DNA of 6,894 nt from Holosporales bacterium. Lineage in GTDB: Bacteria; Pseudomonadota; Alphaproteobacteria; BNTO01. Below the pieces are notes generated by a model. It did no database searches, had not been told where the DNA came from, and was given only the letters and a program-made list of their open reading frames with translations. Location: positions 1 through 6,894 of the forward strand of contig JAIRNU010000063.1 of the NCBI GenBank assembly GCA_031257945.1, written 5' to 3'. Of the stretch, positions 1 to 6,140 are shown piece after piece; position 1 is the stretch's first letter; each line of letters opens with the position of its first letter. Made by a program: the position numbers and the translations under genes.

Positions 1-81
1 TATATAGGCAAAAATATAAACACTATTAATCGAGTATTTTGAACACTAGAAAGCAAGTTTTAGCAAACAGAGGTAAACGCC

Positions 82-324
82 CTATACTTGCAGGGTAAGA
101 ACTTTTGCGGGAATTACAGCTCGATTCTTTTTATCCAGTCGCCTGGACCATATTTCACGATCCTTGTATTTCAATCGTTCCGGTTTTCCTAGCCCGTCTC
201 GCGGCGTGTCTCGCATCGATAGCAAAATGAATCCAAGCCGCTCAGAAAACTTTGCATCATTTTTTTTCAAAAAGGTCTTCTGCTTTATAAACAGCCGAGT
301 GAAACTAAATTCCCAACAACTCAT
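82..324 (-). pseudogene. YoeB/Txe-type toxin of a type II toxin-antitoxin pair, truncated before the catalytic C-terminus
   Basis: Seen: an 80-residue product with the hallmark block GKPERLKYKDREIWSRRLDKK followed by NRAV. It corresponds to the YoeB/Txe block of conserved Glu, Ser-Arg-Arg and Arg-Leu-Val-Tyr. In this family the toxin is a ribosome-dependent mRNA endonuclease whose C-terminal His-Tyr is part of the active site. Here the frame ends in LTLQV and a TAG at 82-84. The next in-frame codons read Gly-Val-Tyr, which resembles the usual Gly-His-Tyr end with the His lost. Both the nonsense codon and the His change point to inactivation. The start is ATG at 324, with a purine-rich GGAAGAG just upstream, and it overlaps the antitoxin end by 20 bases as in coupled pairs. 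Family assignment is fairly sure; loss of activity is inferred. Confidence 0.72.
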
Positions 325-559
325 CTAGCTCTTCCACGGAGTCAAAAGTTCCGACCCGGACTACGTCTCCTTGCTCTGCTTGCTTTAGTGCTTCAAGGTA
401 GGAGTCGCGAGATAATAAACCTGCAGGTGTTTTTTCCACGGACTGGTCGAGTTTTCTTGCCCATACCTCAATTTGCTTTGTTACAGACCTGCCTTCGTTT
501 TTGGCAATCCTCAACAATATTTGATAAGCCTCATCTGATAGTTTTATCGAATGCGCCAT
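305..559 (-). CDS. ParD-like ribbon-helix-helix antitoxin
   Basis: This 84-residue protein begins MAHSIKLSDEAYQILLRIAK, continues with NEGRSVTKQIEVWARK, and ends in the acidic segment SVEELDELLGI. The first half fits a ribbon-helix-helix DNA-binding fold of the ParD-like type: a short beta strand, then helix, a Gly-Arg-Ser turn and a Lys-Gln-Ile-Glu-x-Trp-Ala-Arg helix. The C-terminal half would wrap the toxin. Such antitoxins neutralise their toxin and repress their own promoter. The start is ATG at 559, preceded at good spacing by AAGGTGA. The gene lies upstream of the toxin, overlaps it by 20 bases and appears intact. YoeB toxins are more often paired with a Phd/YefM-fold antitoxin, so this combination is less typical. 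Confidence 0.75.
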   Translation of the reverse strand: MAHSIKLSDEAYQILLRIAKNEGRSVTKQIEVWARKLDQSVEKTPAGLLSRDSYLEALKQAEQGDVVRVGTFDSVEELDELLGI

Positions 560-928
560 TTGGTCACCTTTCGTGCATCCATCACATATACATTATATCA
601 CTGAAACAGGTGAAAAAGGAGAATTATTAGTCCTGCCAATTTGCGAACACGACCCACACACGAAAAATACCTCCATAATCGCGCGCATACGGGCGCCAAC
701 TTCGCTGGATAAGCAATTGTTCATTTTAATGGCAATCCTCGTGTACGCACGTTTAAATACGATTGTCGACATGTGCTGTTTTTTCGTGCGCATTAGGGTT
801 CAAAAAGCTGGGAGTTTCTCCTTGCTTTCGTAGGTTTTGTATTTGAAAATTTGCGAAAAGTGGCCCGCCAATAAAATTTTAGATAAATTGTCTCTGTGTG
901 CGTTGGGTCGAAAACAGGCGTCAAAACC
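560..928. other. Gene-poor gap between the antitoxin and the RhuM remnant
   Basis: About 370 bases hold no coding region I can support. Open frames occur on both strands (for example 573-833 plus and 593-793 minus), but their translations show no recognisable domain, no convincing start and no family resemblance. The antitoxin promoter occupies the low-coordinate edge. The rest may be the eroded 3' part of the RhuM gene or other decayed accessory DNA, but I cannot align it to anything. Confidence 0.5.
576..600 (-). promoter_or_regulatory. Extended -10 promoter and possible operator of the antitoxin-toxin pair
   Basis: On the minus strand a perfect TATAAT (592-597) is preceded directly by TGA, giving an extended -10 element about 33 bases before the antitoxin ATG. 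I see no good -35 box. The -10 sits inside a short inverted repeat, ATATA-CAT-TATAT (plus strand 586-598), which would be a suitable site for autorepression by the ribbon-helix-helix antitoxin. The -10 is seen; the operator role is inferred. Confidence 0.5.
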
Positions 929-1210
929 TTAGTATCTGCGCGGTCTAGAGGCCGGTGGTGTTCTTTTTAACACGTCAAGCTGCTGTTGGTTTTCTTTTAA
1001 AAGCTTTTCATTCAAAACCACGCCTTGCGTCATAAACGTTCGTAAAATGTTCGTCGCCCATATGCGAAAATTCGTGGCAGTCCGGGACTTAATTCGGTAA
1101 CCAACAGAAATGATCATATCCAAATTGTAGTGGAGACCGAAAGAACGAGGCTTTCGCAACTGGGCTAGTGCGGAATAAAAAACAAACAAGTATGTAGGGT
1201 GCTGAGACAA
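929..1210 (-). pseudogene. RhuM-family (virulence RhuM-like) gene fragment
   Basis: The central part of the 93-residue translation reads HYNLDMIISVGYRIKSRTAT, then NFRIWATNILRTFMTQGVVLNEKLLK. This is the characteristic block of RhuM-family proteins (Tyr-Asn-Leu-Asp-x-Ile-Ile-x-Val-Gly-Tyr-Arg, then Phe-Arg-x-Trp-Ala). Full family members are roughly 300 residues or more, so only about a quarter remains. The start-side residues MSQHPTYLFVFYSALAQLRK do not resemble the family N-terminus, and the open frame begins only at a TTG. The C-terminal PPASRPRRY also departs from the family. I read this as a fragment left by deletion or frameshift, not a working gene. RhuM genes are typical of accessory and mobile regions, and their biochemical role is poorly defined. 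Confidence 0.72.
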
Positions 1211-1268
1211 CGAAATCTATCGTTTGCTTCTGTGTATATCTTTTGCTAGGCTGCCGCAGGACGGTACC

Positions 1269-1880
1269 TTGGATTTTTATGTGCTGAATTTTTTTTCTTT
1301 TTTGAAGTCCTCCCCCGAACTAGGGTATTTGATAGTGCTTTTAGGGGCAATGATAGAAGGAGAAACTATAATCCTTGGCGCCAGTGCGTTGGCAGCAATT
1401 GGGTATCTGTCAATCACTAAAGTATCGATTATTGCTTTTTTGGGGACGCTTTTTGTAGATCAAGCGCTGTATCTGGTGGGGTATAGAATGTATAAAAAGC
1501 CTGGGGCCCACATTTCCGAGCGATTTCCTCGGTTGTATAAAAAGTCCCAAAAAGCAGTTGCGTTGCTGAAAAAGTACGATATAGGCTTTATTTTGACGTT
1601 CCGTTTTATATACGGAATTCGCGCAATTAGCCCGGTTGTTATTGCGTTATGCGGAAGTAGGCCAAGCCGCTTTATTCCCCTAAACTTTGTCTCAGCGGTC
1701 ATTTGGACGGTAATTAGTTGCAGCATTGGGTACTGGCTGGGAGATTTTCTTTTTGATGCAGAATCTGGCGTCATTGTAAGCCACAATTTGCATAAGGTGC
1801 AATTTTCTGTACTTATCTGTATAGCAATAATAATTGCACTTATTTTCGTTTACAAGTTTGTTAAGAAAAATTTGAAGTAA
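1269..1880 (+). CDS. DedA-family integral membrane protein
   Basis: Members of this family (PF09335, SNARE-associated/VTT domain) are inner-membrane proteins linked to lipid carrier or phospholipid flipping and to envelope homeostasis. Counting from the start chosen here, GAMIEGETIILGASALAA (26-43) is the first re-entrant region with acidic E30 and E32. FVDQALYLVGY follows with D64. Then comes ILTFRFIYGIRAISPVV with R112 and R118, the pair of arginines six residues apart that is essential in E. coli DedA proteins. WTVISCSIGYWLG and a hydrophobic C-terminal segment (178-196) ending VKKNLK complete it. The 203-residue length is normal. The start is uncertain: TTG at 1269 has AGGA at 1258-1261 with 7-base spacing. 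The frame is open back to TTG 1224, and GTG 1281 is another option. It runs convergently into rodA. The exact substrate cannot be told. Confidence 0.88.
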   Translation: MDFYVLNFFSFLKSSPELGYLIVLLGAMIEGETIILGASALAAIGYLSITKVSIIAFLGTLFVDQALYLVGYRMYKKPGAHISERFPRLYKKSQKAVALLKKYDIGFILTFRFIYGIRAISPVVIALCGSRPSRFIPLNFVSAVIWTVISCSIGYWLGDFLFDAESGVIVSHNLHKVQFSVLICIAIIIALIFVYKFVKKNLK

Positions 1881-1894
1881 TCAAGAGTACAGCA

Positions 1895-3052
1895 TTATAA
1901 CGGAACTCGATTGATACAGTGAGTTTTTGTTCTGTAAAGAGCAGCTGATAATACAATCCCCAAGCTTGCCATAATCGTAATTAGGGACGTCCCGCCGTAC
2001 GAGATCAGCGGTAAAGGAATCCCAACAACTGGTAAGAATCCAACGACCATGGCGATATTAATCACAGCGTATAAGGCAAAGGACAGCGTCATTCCAACAA
2101 TAACAAAGCGGCTAAAATAATCGCGCACATGAAATGAAAAAGAAATATTTAACAAAATTAAGCTGCAGTACAAAAGGATGAGAACAATGACTCCAATAAA
2201 TCCAAACTCCTCGCTAAGTAATGTAAAAATAAAATCGGTTTGCTTTTCGGGCAAAAAGTTAAGAGTGCTCTGGGTTCCAGCAAGAAATCCTTTTCCCCAA
2301 ACGCCCCCAGAACCAATAGCAATTTTGGATTGAATAATGTGGTACCCCGCGCCTAAAGGGTCACTCTGTGGATTAAGAAACATTAGGATCCTTTTCTTTT
2401 GATAATCGTGCAAAAAGTGCCAAAAAAAAGGAAAAAAGCATACAAAAGAAAGGAAAACACCGGCAAAAAACCGGAAACTCACGCCGGCGATAAAAAACAA
2501 ACCTCCGCCGCCAATTAGCAAAAGCATAGCTGTCCCAAGGTCGGGCTGTTTGATTGTTATTAAAACTGGGATTGCGATTAAAACCAGGGGGATTACCAAT
2601 GCTCTTAGGCGCAGTTGCTCTGTTACTGGGTTGTCGTTGAAATACCTAGCAAGCGCAAGTATCAACGATATTCGCATAATCTCAGATGGCTGAAACTGAA
2701 AGAAAACGAAGTTGATCCACCGCTGGGCGCCCATACCAATTACCCCCATGAATGATGTTAATAGGAGGCAAAGAAGTGAAAACACGTATAGGCCGTACGC
2801 AAAACTGTACCATAATCGAATTTGAGTCATGGATATTACAAAAAGTAAGAAGAACCCTAGAAGAAAACGTATTAATTGCTTGCTGCACCATTGCGAGAAC
2901 CCCCCCCCCGCTGAATACAACAAAACTAAGCTTATAAATGATATGCACAGCAAGACGACGATGAACGCGCCGGGAATCTCTGCAAGTTGTTTTTTGCGAA
3001 AAAAGGGCGCTATGCGGGCAAAAATGCCGGAAATCCCACTTTCTCTCTTCAT
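1895..3052 (-). CDS. rodA: RodA, SEDS-family peptidoglycan glycosyltransferase of the elongasome
   Basis: RodA polymerises lipid II into glycan strands with a class B penicillin-binding protein and MreB for side-wall growth. The 385-residue protein has about ten hydrophobic segments and the expected SEDS motifs. These are GAQRWINF with QPSEIMRISLILALARY (108-137), IKQPDLGTAMLLL (167-179), NPQSDPLGAGYHIIQSKIAIG (227-247), and GSGGVWGKGFLAGTQ, then LPEKQTDFIF with the conserved Asp D273. The end is GFLPVVGIPLPLISYGGTSL (338-357). The KGFLAGTQ and TDFIF wording fits RodA better than FtsW. The ATG at 3052 is preferred; the frame is open to a TTG at 3073 inside ftsB. No Shine-Dalgarno is seen, and the ftsB stop is only 4 bases upstream, so translational coupling is likely. 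A run of ten G residues encodes part of S47-A48-G49-G50-G51. Confidence 0.95.
   Translation of the reverse strand: MKRESGISGIFARIAPFFRKKQLAEIPGAFIVVLLCISFISLVLLYSAGGGFSQWCSKQLIRFLLGFFLLFVISMTQIRLWYSFAYGLYVFSLLCLLLTSFMGVIGMGAQRWINFVFFQFQPSEIMRISLILALARYFNDNPVTEQLRLRALVIPLVLIAIPVLITIKQPDLGTAMLLLIGGGGLFFIAGVSFRFFAGVFLSFVCFFPFFWHFLHDYQKKRILMFLNPQSDPLGAGYHIIQSKIAIGSGGVWGKGFLAGTQSTLNFLPEKQTDFIFTLLSEEFGFIGVIVLILLYCSLILLNISFSFHVRDYFSRFVIVGMTLSFALYAVINIAMVVGFLPVVGIPLPLISYGGTSLITIMASLGIVLSAALYRTKTHCINRVPL
2900..2909 (-). repeat. G10 homopolymer inside rodA
   Basis: Ten consecutive C on the plus strand (ten G in the coding sense) lie near the 5' end of rodA, at codons 48-51. The frame through the run matches the RodA family (YSAGGGFSQW), so the length shown is the in-frame one. 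Gain of one G would switch to a tail reading GVLAMVQQAINT and stopping near 2682. Loss of one G would give GSRNGAASN and a stop. Confidence 0.9.
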
Positions 3053-3056
3053 ATAG

Positions 3057-3503
3057 CTATTGTGTCTGTGCAACTGGTAATGTGTCGGAAGAATTGGGAG
3101 CGCAAGTTGGTTCCTTGGTAAACTCCCGCGCTAAAGGATCCGAGCTGGGGCCATTAGGAAGAATATCGCCAGTGTTTACGATCACTTCATTTTCATTGGC
3201 GACATTTAGTACTGCCCGGGCTTGCTCCTCAAGCATGTCTATATCCAAATTCTCTGGGCGCAACAAGCGTATCTTTTGGGAGAGGAATGCCCGCCGCGTT
3301 TCTATATCGCCTAGCATGCAGCTTTCTGTCCCAACAACTTTACGAATCTCAAATAAAGCAAAGAGTCCGCGATTTCCGTGTAGAAGGTGGTACATCAGGT
3401 AGACTATCACTGCTATCAGGGCAGTGTACCAGGACAAAGCCCGCCTAGATCTCCTATAACTATTTTTCGCTATCCCTCCTAGCTTCTTCGAGAAAATCCT
3501 CAT
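3057..3503 (-). CDS. ftsB: FtsB/DivIC-like septum formation initiator protein
   Basis: FtsB is a small bitopic divisome protein that joins FtsL and FtsQ to activate septal peptidoglycan synthesis. The 148-residue product has a basic cytoplasmic N-terminus (RIFSKKLGG to SYRRSRRALSW), one membrane segment (about 25-41) and GNRGLFALFEIRKVV. A likely coiled-coil stretch follows, and then LLRPENLDIDMLEEQARAVL with NVANENEVIV, the signature of alphaproteobacterial members (PF04977). A Pro/Ser/Thr-rich tail of about 37 residues after position 111 makes it longer than most. ATG 3503 is chosen because AGG lies 9 bases upstream; the frame also opens at TTG 3512, but that codon lies too close to the AGG. 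It is the first gene of a pair with rodA, only 4 bases apart. In many alphaproteobacteria ftsB sits beside enolase or pyruvate dehydrogenase genes, so this neighbour is unusual. Confidence 0.85.
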   Translation of the reverse strand: MRIFSKKLGGIAKNSYRRSRRALSWYTALIAVIVYLMYHLLHGNRGLFALFEIRKVVGTESCMLGDIETRRAFLSQKIRLLRPENLDIDMLEEQARAVLNVANENEVIVNTGDILPNGPSSDPLAREFTKEPTCAPNSSDTLPVAQTQ

Positions 3504-3535
3504 ACTACACAACCTACATGCCGCTTGGTAATTTC

Positions 3536-3564
3536 GTTATACTGACAAACTGTCCCCAGCAATT
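3536..3564 (-). promoter_or_regulatory. Possible promoter of ftsB-rodA
   Basis: On the minus strand TATAAC (3536-3541) matches the -10 consensus at five of six positions and lies about 30 bases before the ftsB ATG. The -35 is weak: TTGCTG at 3557-3562 is only 15 bases away, or ATTGCT/AATTGC at 16-17 bases. A perfect minus-strand TATAAT also occurs at 3650-3655 with no convincing -35. Low confidence in which is used. Confidence 0.35.
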
Positions 3565-3671
3565 ACGCGTAAGCAACCTCATCAAATTCCACGCCCACAC
3601 AATATCACGTTTTTAATAAACACTGAATGTGTCGGGGAGGGCAAGCTCAATTATATACCGCAAATTACCGA

Positions 3672-3700
3672 TTGCGCTAATCCATTAATTTCCGTACTAT
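3672..3700 (+). promoter_or_regulatory. Sigma-70-like promoter of rpoZ
   Basis: TTGCGC (3672-3677) and TACTAT (3695-3700) are separated by exactly 17 bases. Transcription would begin near 3707, leaving a leader of about 25 bases before the rpoZ ATG. The boxes match consensus at three and four of six positions, so the spacing is the main support. Confidence 0.45.
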
Positions 3701-3710
3701 CTAGTGTGTG

Positions 3711-3728
3711 TTTCGGTGTTTTCGGTGT
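3711..3728 (+). repeat. 9-bp tandem duplication in the rpoZ leader
   Basis: TTTCGGTGT occurs twice head to tail at 3711-3719 and 3720-3728, ending three bases before the rpoZ start codon at 3732. It occupies the place where a ribosome binding site would be expected, and no AGGA-like sequence is visible there. Confidence 0.85.
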
Positions 3729-3731
3729 TGT

Positions 3732-4196
3732 ATGGCTAGAGTTACAGTTGAGGATTGCATAGATAAGGTTTCCAACCGATTCGAGTTAGTTTTGCTTGCC
3801 TCACAAAGGGCGCGCGAACTTTCTTCTGGAATATTGCCAACAGTATCACGCGACAATGATAAAACGCCAGTTATTGCGTTGCGTGAGATAGCTGAGGAAA
3901 CGGTTGCTATCAGCGATTTAAGGCAGCGTTTTTTGAAAGCATTAAGGCACGATACTTACGGTTTTTCCGCTGGAAAGGCTCATGACGACGAGCTCGAACA
4001 GGCAATAGAAACTGAGGTGACGTCCCGTTTGGAGAATGAATCGGAGGGAGACTACAGCGAATTTTTCTTTGAAGCCGCTAGTAAGGCCAAAAGAGGCGCC
4101 GATGATGAAGAGGACGAGGAAGACAGCAACGAGGACGAAGCCGCGGAAGACAACGACGAAGACGATGGAGAAGACGACGATGAGGTCGTTGATTAG
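3732..4196 (+). CDS. rpoZ: RNA polymerase omega subunit with a long acidic C-terminal tail
   Basis: Omega binds the beta' subunit and helps RNA polymerase assembly. The conserved part begins MARVTVEDCIDKVSNRFELV, continues LLASQRARELSSG, and includes RDNDKTPVIALREIAEETV (40-58), typical of alphaproteobacterial omega. ATG 3732 is chosen because MARVTVEDC is the family N-terminus; an upstream GTG at 3708 would add eight atypical residues. The product is 154 residues, longer than the roughly 90 of E. coli omega. The extra length is a C-terminal extension. After a middle part with FFFEAASKAKRG, residues 124-154 contain 23 Asp or Glu out of 31. Extensions with some acidity occur in alphaproteobacterial omegas, but this one is extreme. 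The zinc-ribbon protein gene follows after 69 bases with no evident terminator, so cotranscription is likely. Confidence 0.93.
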   Translation: MARVTVEDCIDKVSNRFELVLLASQRARELSSGILPTVSRDNDKTPVIALREIAEETVAISDLRQRFLKALRHDTYGFSAGKAHDDELEQAIETEVTSRLENESEGDYSEFFFEAASKAKRGADDEEDEEDSNEDEAAEDNDEDDGEDDDEVVD

Positions 4197-4265
4197 GTTT
4201 CTTGCACAAATCGTTAAAATCGAATTTTTCGCAAGGATGCGCCGTTTCACAGTCACTGCAAGTGT

Positions 4266-6140
4266 ATGAGCGATTTTTCTGTAATTTGCCCGTGTTGTTC
4301 AACGGCATTGCTGATACAGCGGGATAAATTACCAGATCCCTTTTTCTCGCAATTGTCAAAGAGCGATAGCGCTGGGTGGTTTTTTCAATGCGGGAAATGT
4401 AATTATCGGTGGTGGTACGTTTGCGACCCAGACATGTACCTTACCGAAGAACAAAAAATCCAAAAAGAAATCAATATTCAGGAGTTGCGGCGAATTTTCG
4501 CAGAATTTTCTCAAGAGCAAAATGCACAGGCAGATGCCCTACCAAAGCTCTCCACTACTGAAGCAATTGAGGCCACTGAGGCTGAGGCTGAGGCTGATGC
4601 CACTGACGAAGAGCCTGCAAAGGACGCTATTGCAGCGTTTAACGAAACGGAAGGTGATTCCGTACAAGCAGCAGAGGAGGAAGGCGCTGAAAATAAGGTC
4701 GAAGACAGCAAGGAGAATAACGAAAGTAATGAACACAATGAAAGTGACAAGAAAAGTCAAGATAAGGCGCTTTTCCCAGATGAAATGATAGATTCTGTAA
4801 AAAAAGCGCTAATAGATGACGTAAAGACGGAAATAACCGAATATACAGAAAAAAAACTCAAAGAGCTCGAGAAAAAAAAGAAGTGGTTCAATCGTTCCAA
4901 CAAAACTGGCCCTGATTTTTTTCCAAAAAAGGAACTCATAAGGCAAGGGAACTCAGTAAAAGAAAGGAAAGAAAAAATAGATATAAGTCAGGATATAAAT
5001 ACTGTTAATGAACAAAAATATTCTTACAAACGAGTTTTGCCACAAGAATTCAACCCACGCGCAGTTAACGACGGAAGCAACAAGAAAAAACAAATTTTTC
5101 CTAGTTTTTTTTATAGCAAGGCAAGAAAAGGCGCCCTTCCCTCTTCTCTGCCCACTCCCCTCCCTGCACCTACTCCTCTACCCACTCCCGCTCCTGCACA
5201 TACTCCGCTGCCCGCTCCTCTACCCACTCCCGCTCCTGCGCCTACTCCGCTGCCCGCTCCTATACCCGCTCCCGCTCCTGCGCCCACTCCGCCTCCACTG
5301 CCCCCAGCTCCTACTCAAGAAATAATTATAAAAAAGGAAATTTCGTTGAATCATGCGCCCTATAGCCTTCCCTTAAAATTGAAGATTATTTTTCGATCTA
5401 ACCTTCTTTCAAGGATTCATAAACCATCTAAGCATTTCATTGCTATACAAGAGCCGGGGAAGCATACTACCGTCCTCCCCTTCCCTCCTAATGAATCTGC
5501 CCTAGATAATGGCAAGGAAACCAAAACTACTAATAATGGGTTTGCTACTAGTAATAAAGTTGTTTGCGATAATGATGACGGTAATGATTGTGATGGTAGT
5601 AGTAGTGGTGATGAGCCCTCCTTTGATTCTGCAATTGTATTGCCCCAGATCGCGCTAAGACGCAAAAAAAAGAGCTCCAGTTACGATTTGCGAGGTTCTC
5701 CGAGGAACAAAGAACAGAAACAAAGAGGGACGGTTTTTGCAATTACATGGGGTTGTGCAGTCTTTTTTACCGCCCTTGCCGTTTTTTTTACACAAAAATA
5801 TAAAATAGCCGGAATAAATATGTGGCGGAGTTCATTTTATACTTTACCATCTGTACAGCAAACCGCAGCATTATCTTTGAATAATGTAGCATATACTACG
5901 TCTGGCAATAAAATCACGGTGGTAGGAGAGATTGTGAATTTATGCGACGATTCTTTGCCTGCCGTTCCACTTGTAATTTCAGTAAAGGAAAATGACGTAA
6001 TGATGTTTTCTTGGCAATATTTCCCGGCGGCGCATCGGATACTTCCTAACGAACACTTTGCATTTAGAGAGGAAAAAGAGATCCCATTTCAACTTAGGAA
6101 AGACTTACAGGTTGAATTGTCCTTTTTAGAATTGCGATAA
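4266..6140 (+). CDS. MJ0042-type zinc-ribbon membrane protein with DUF3426-like C-terminus and long low-complexity linker
   Basis: Of 624 residues, the first 50 form a zinc ribbon: ICPCC (C8, C11) and CGKC (C42, C45), followed by NYRWWY. This is the zinc-finger/thioredoxin-putative type common at the N-terminus of alphaproteobacterial membrane proteins. Next come an acidic Ala/Glu-rich stretch (about 95-165), a charged Lys/Glu segment likely to be helical (172-206), and a Pro-rich block (292-349) of 14-residue repeats such as PTPAPAPTPLPAPI. An Asp/Asn/Ser-rich patch (434-454) and a basic segment (RRKKK, then NKEQKQR) follow. One membrane helix (about 489-509) leads to a C-terminal domain with ITVVGEIVNLCDDSLPAVPLVISV and FSWQYFPAAHRILPNEHFAF, as in DUF3426. 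By the positive-inside rule the ribbon and linker are cytoplasmic and the DUF3426-like part periplasmic. Relatives are usually much shorter, mainly in the linker. Function unknown. ATG 4266 lacks a clear ribosome binding site. Confidence 0.85.
   Translation: MSDFSVICPCCSTALLIQRDKLPDPFFSQLSKSDSAGWFFQCGKCNYRWWYVCDPDMYLTEEQKIQKEINIQELRRIFAEFSQEQNAQADALPKLSTTEAIEATEAEAEADATDEEPAKDAIAAFNETEGDSVQAAEEEGAENKVEDSKENNESNEHNESDKKSQDKALFPDEMIDSVKKALIDDVKTEITEYTEKKLKELEKKKKWFNRSNKTGPDFFPKKELIRQGNSVKERKEKIDISQDINTVNEQKYSYKRVLPQEFNPRAVNDGSNKKKQIFPSFFYSKARKGALPSSLPTPLPAPTPLPTPAPAHTPLPAPLPTPAPAPTPLPAPIPAPAPAPTPPPLPPAPTQEIIIKKEISLNHAPYSLPLKLKIIFRSNLLSRIHKPSKHFIAIQEPGKHTTVLPFPPNESALDNGKETKTTNNGFATSNKVVCDNDDGNDCDGSSSGDEPSFDSAIVLPQIALRRKKKSSSYDLRGSPRNKEQKQRGTVFAITWGCAVFFTALAVFFTQKYKIAGINMWRSSFYTLPSVQQTAALSLNNVAYTTSGNKITVVGEIVNLCDDSLPAVPLVISVKENDVMMFSWQYFPAAHRILPNEHFAFREEKEIPFQLRKDLQVELSFLELR
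5181..5306 (+). repeat. Three 42-bp tandem repeats encoding a Pro-rich 14-residue unit
   Basis: Copies lie at 5181-5222, 5223-5264 and 5265-5306, preceded by a partial 30-base copy at 5151-5180. The first two full copies differ at only a few bases; the third has diverged more. They encode PTPAPAHTPLPAPL, PTPAPAPTPLPAPI and PAPAPAPTPPPLPP. The unit is a multiple of three, so copy-number change would keep the reading frame. Confidence 0.9.

Noticed and set aside
573..833. Open frames on both strands in the gap after the antitoxin
   Set aside because: No family resemblance, no good ribosome binding site and poor codon-like composition; overlapping frames on both strands suggest chance.
82..1210. 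A complete defence island
   Set aside because: Only an antitoxin looks intact; the toxin and RhuM gene are degraded and no nuclease, helicase or restriction gene is present.
3942..4359. Reverse-strand and alternative-frame open frames across the acidic region of rpoZ
   Set aside because: They arise because runs of GAA/GAC codons read without stops in other frames; the plus-strand omega frame explains the sequence.
4511..4939. Ser/Leu/Phe-rich reverse-strand frames opposite the zinc-ribbon gene linker
   Set aside because: Mirror images of the Glu/Lys-rich coding sequence with no independent signals.
5151..5306. Tandem repeats as a CRISPR array
   Set aside because: Units are contiguous, in frame and encode a Pro-rich repeat; there are no unique spacers.
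5008..5325. Leu/Pro-rich frame overlapping the 42-bp repeats
   Set aside because: Produced by the repetitive CCC/GCT DNA read in another frame; the zinc-ribbon frame runs through and ends in a recognisable DUF3426-like domain.
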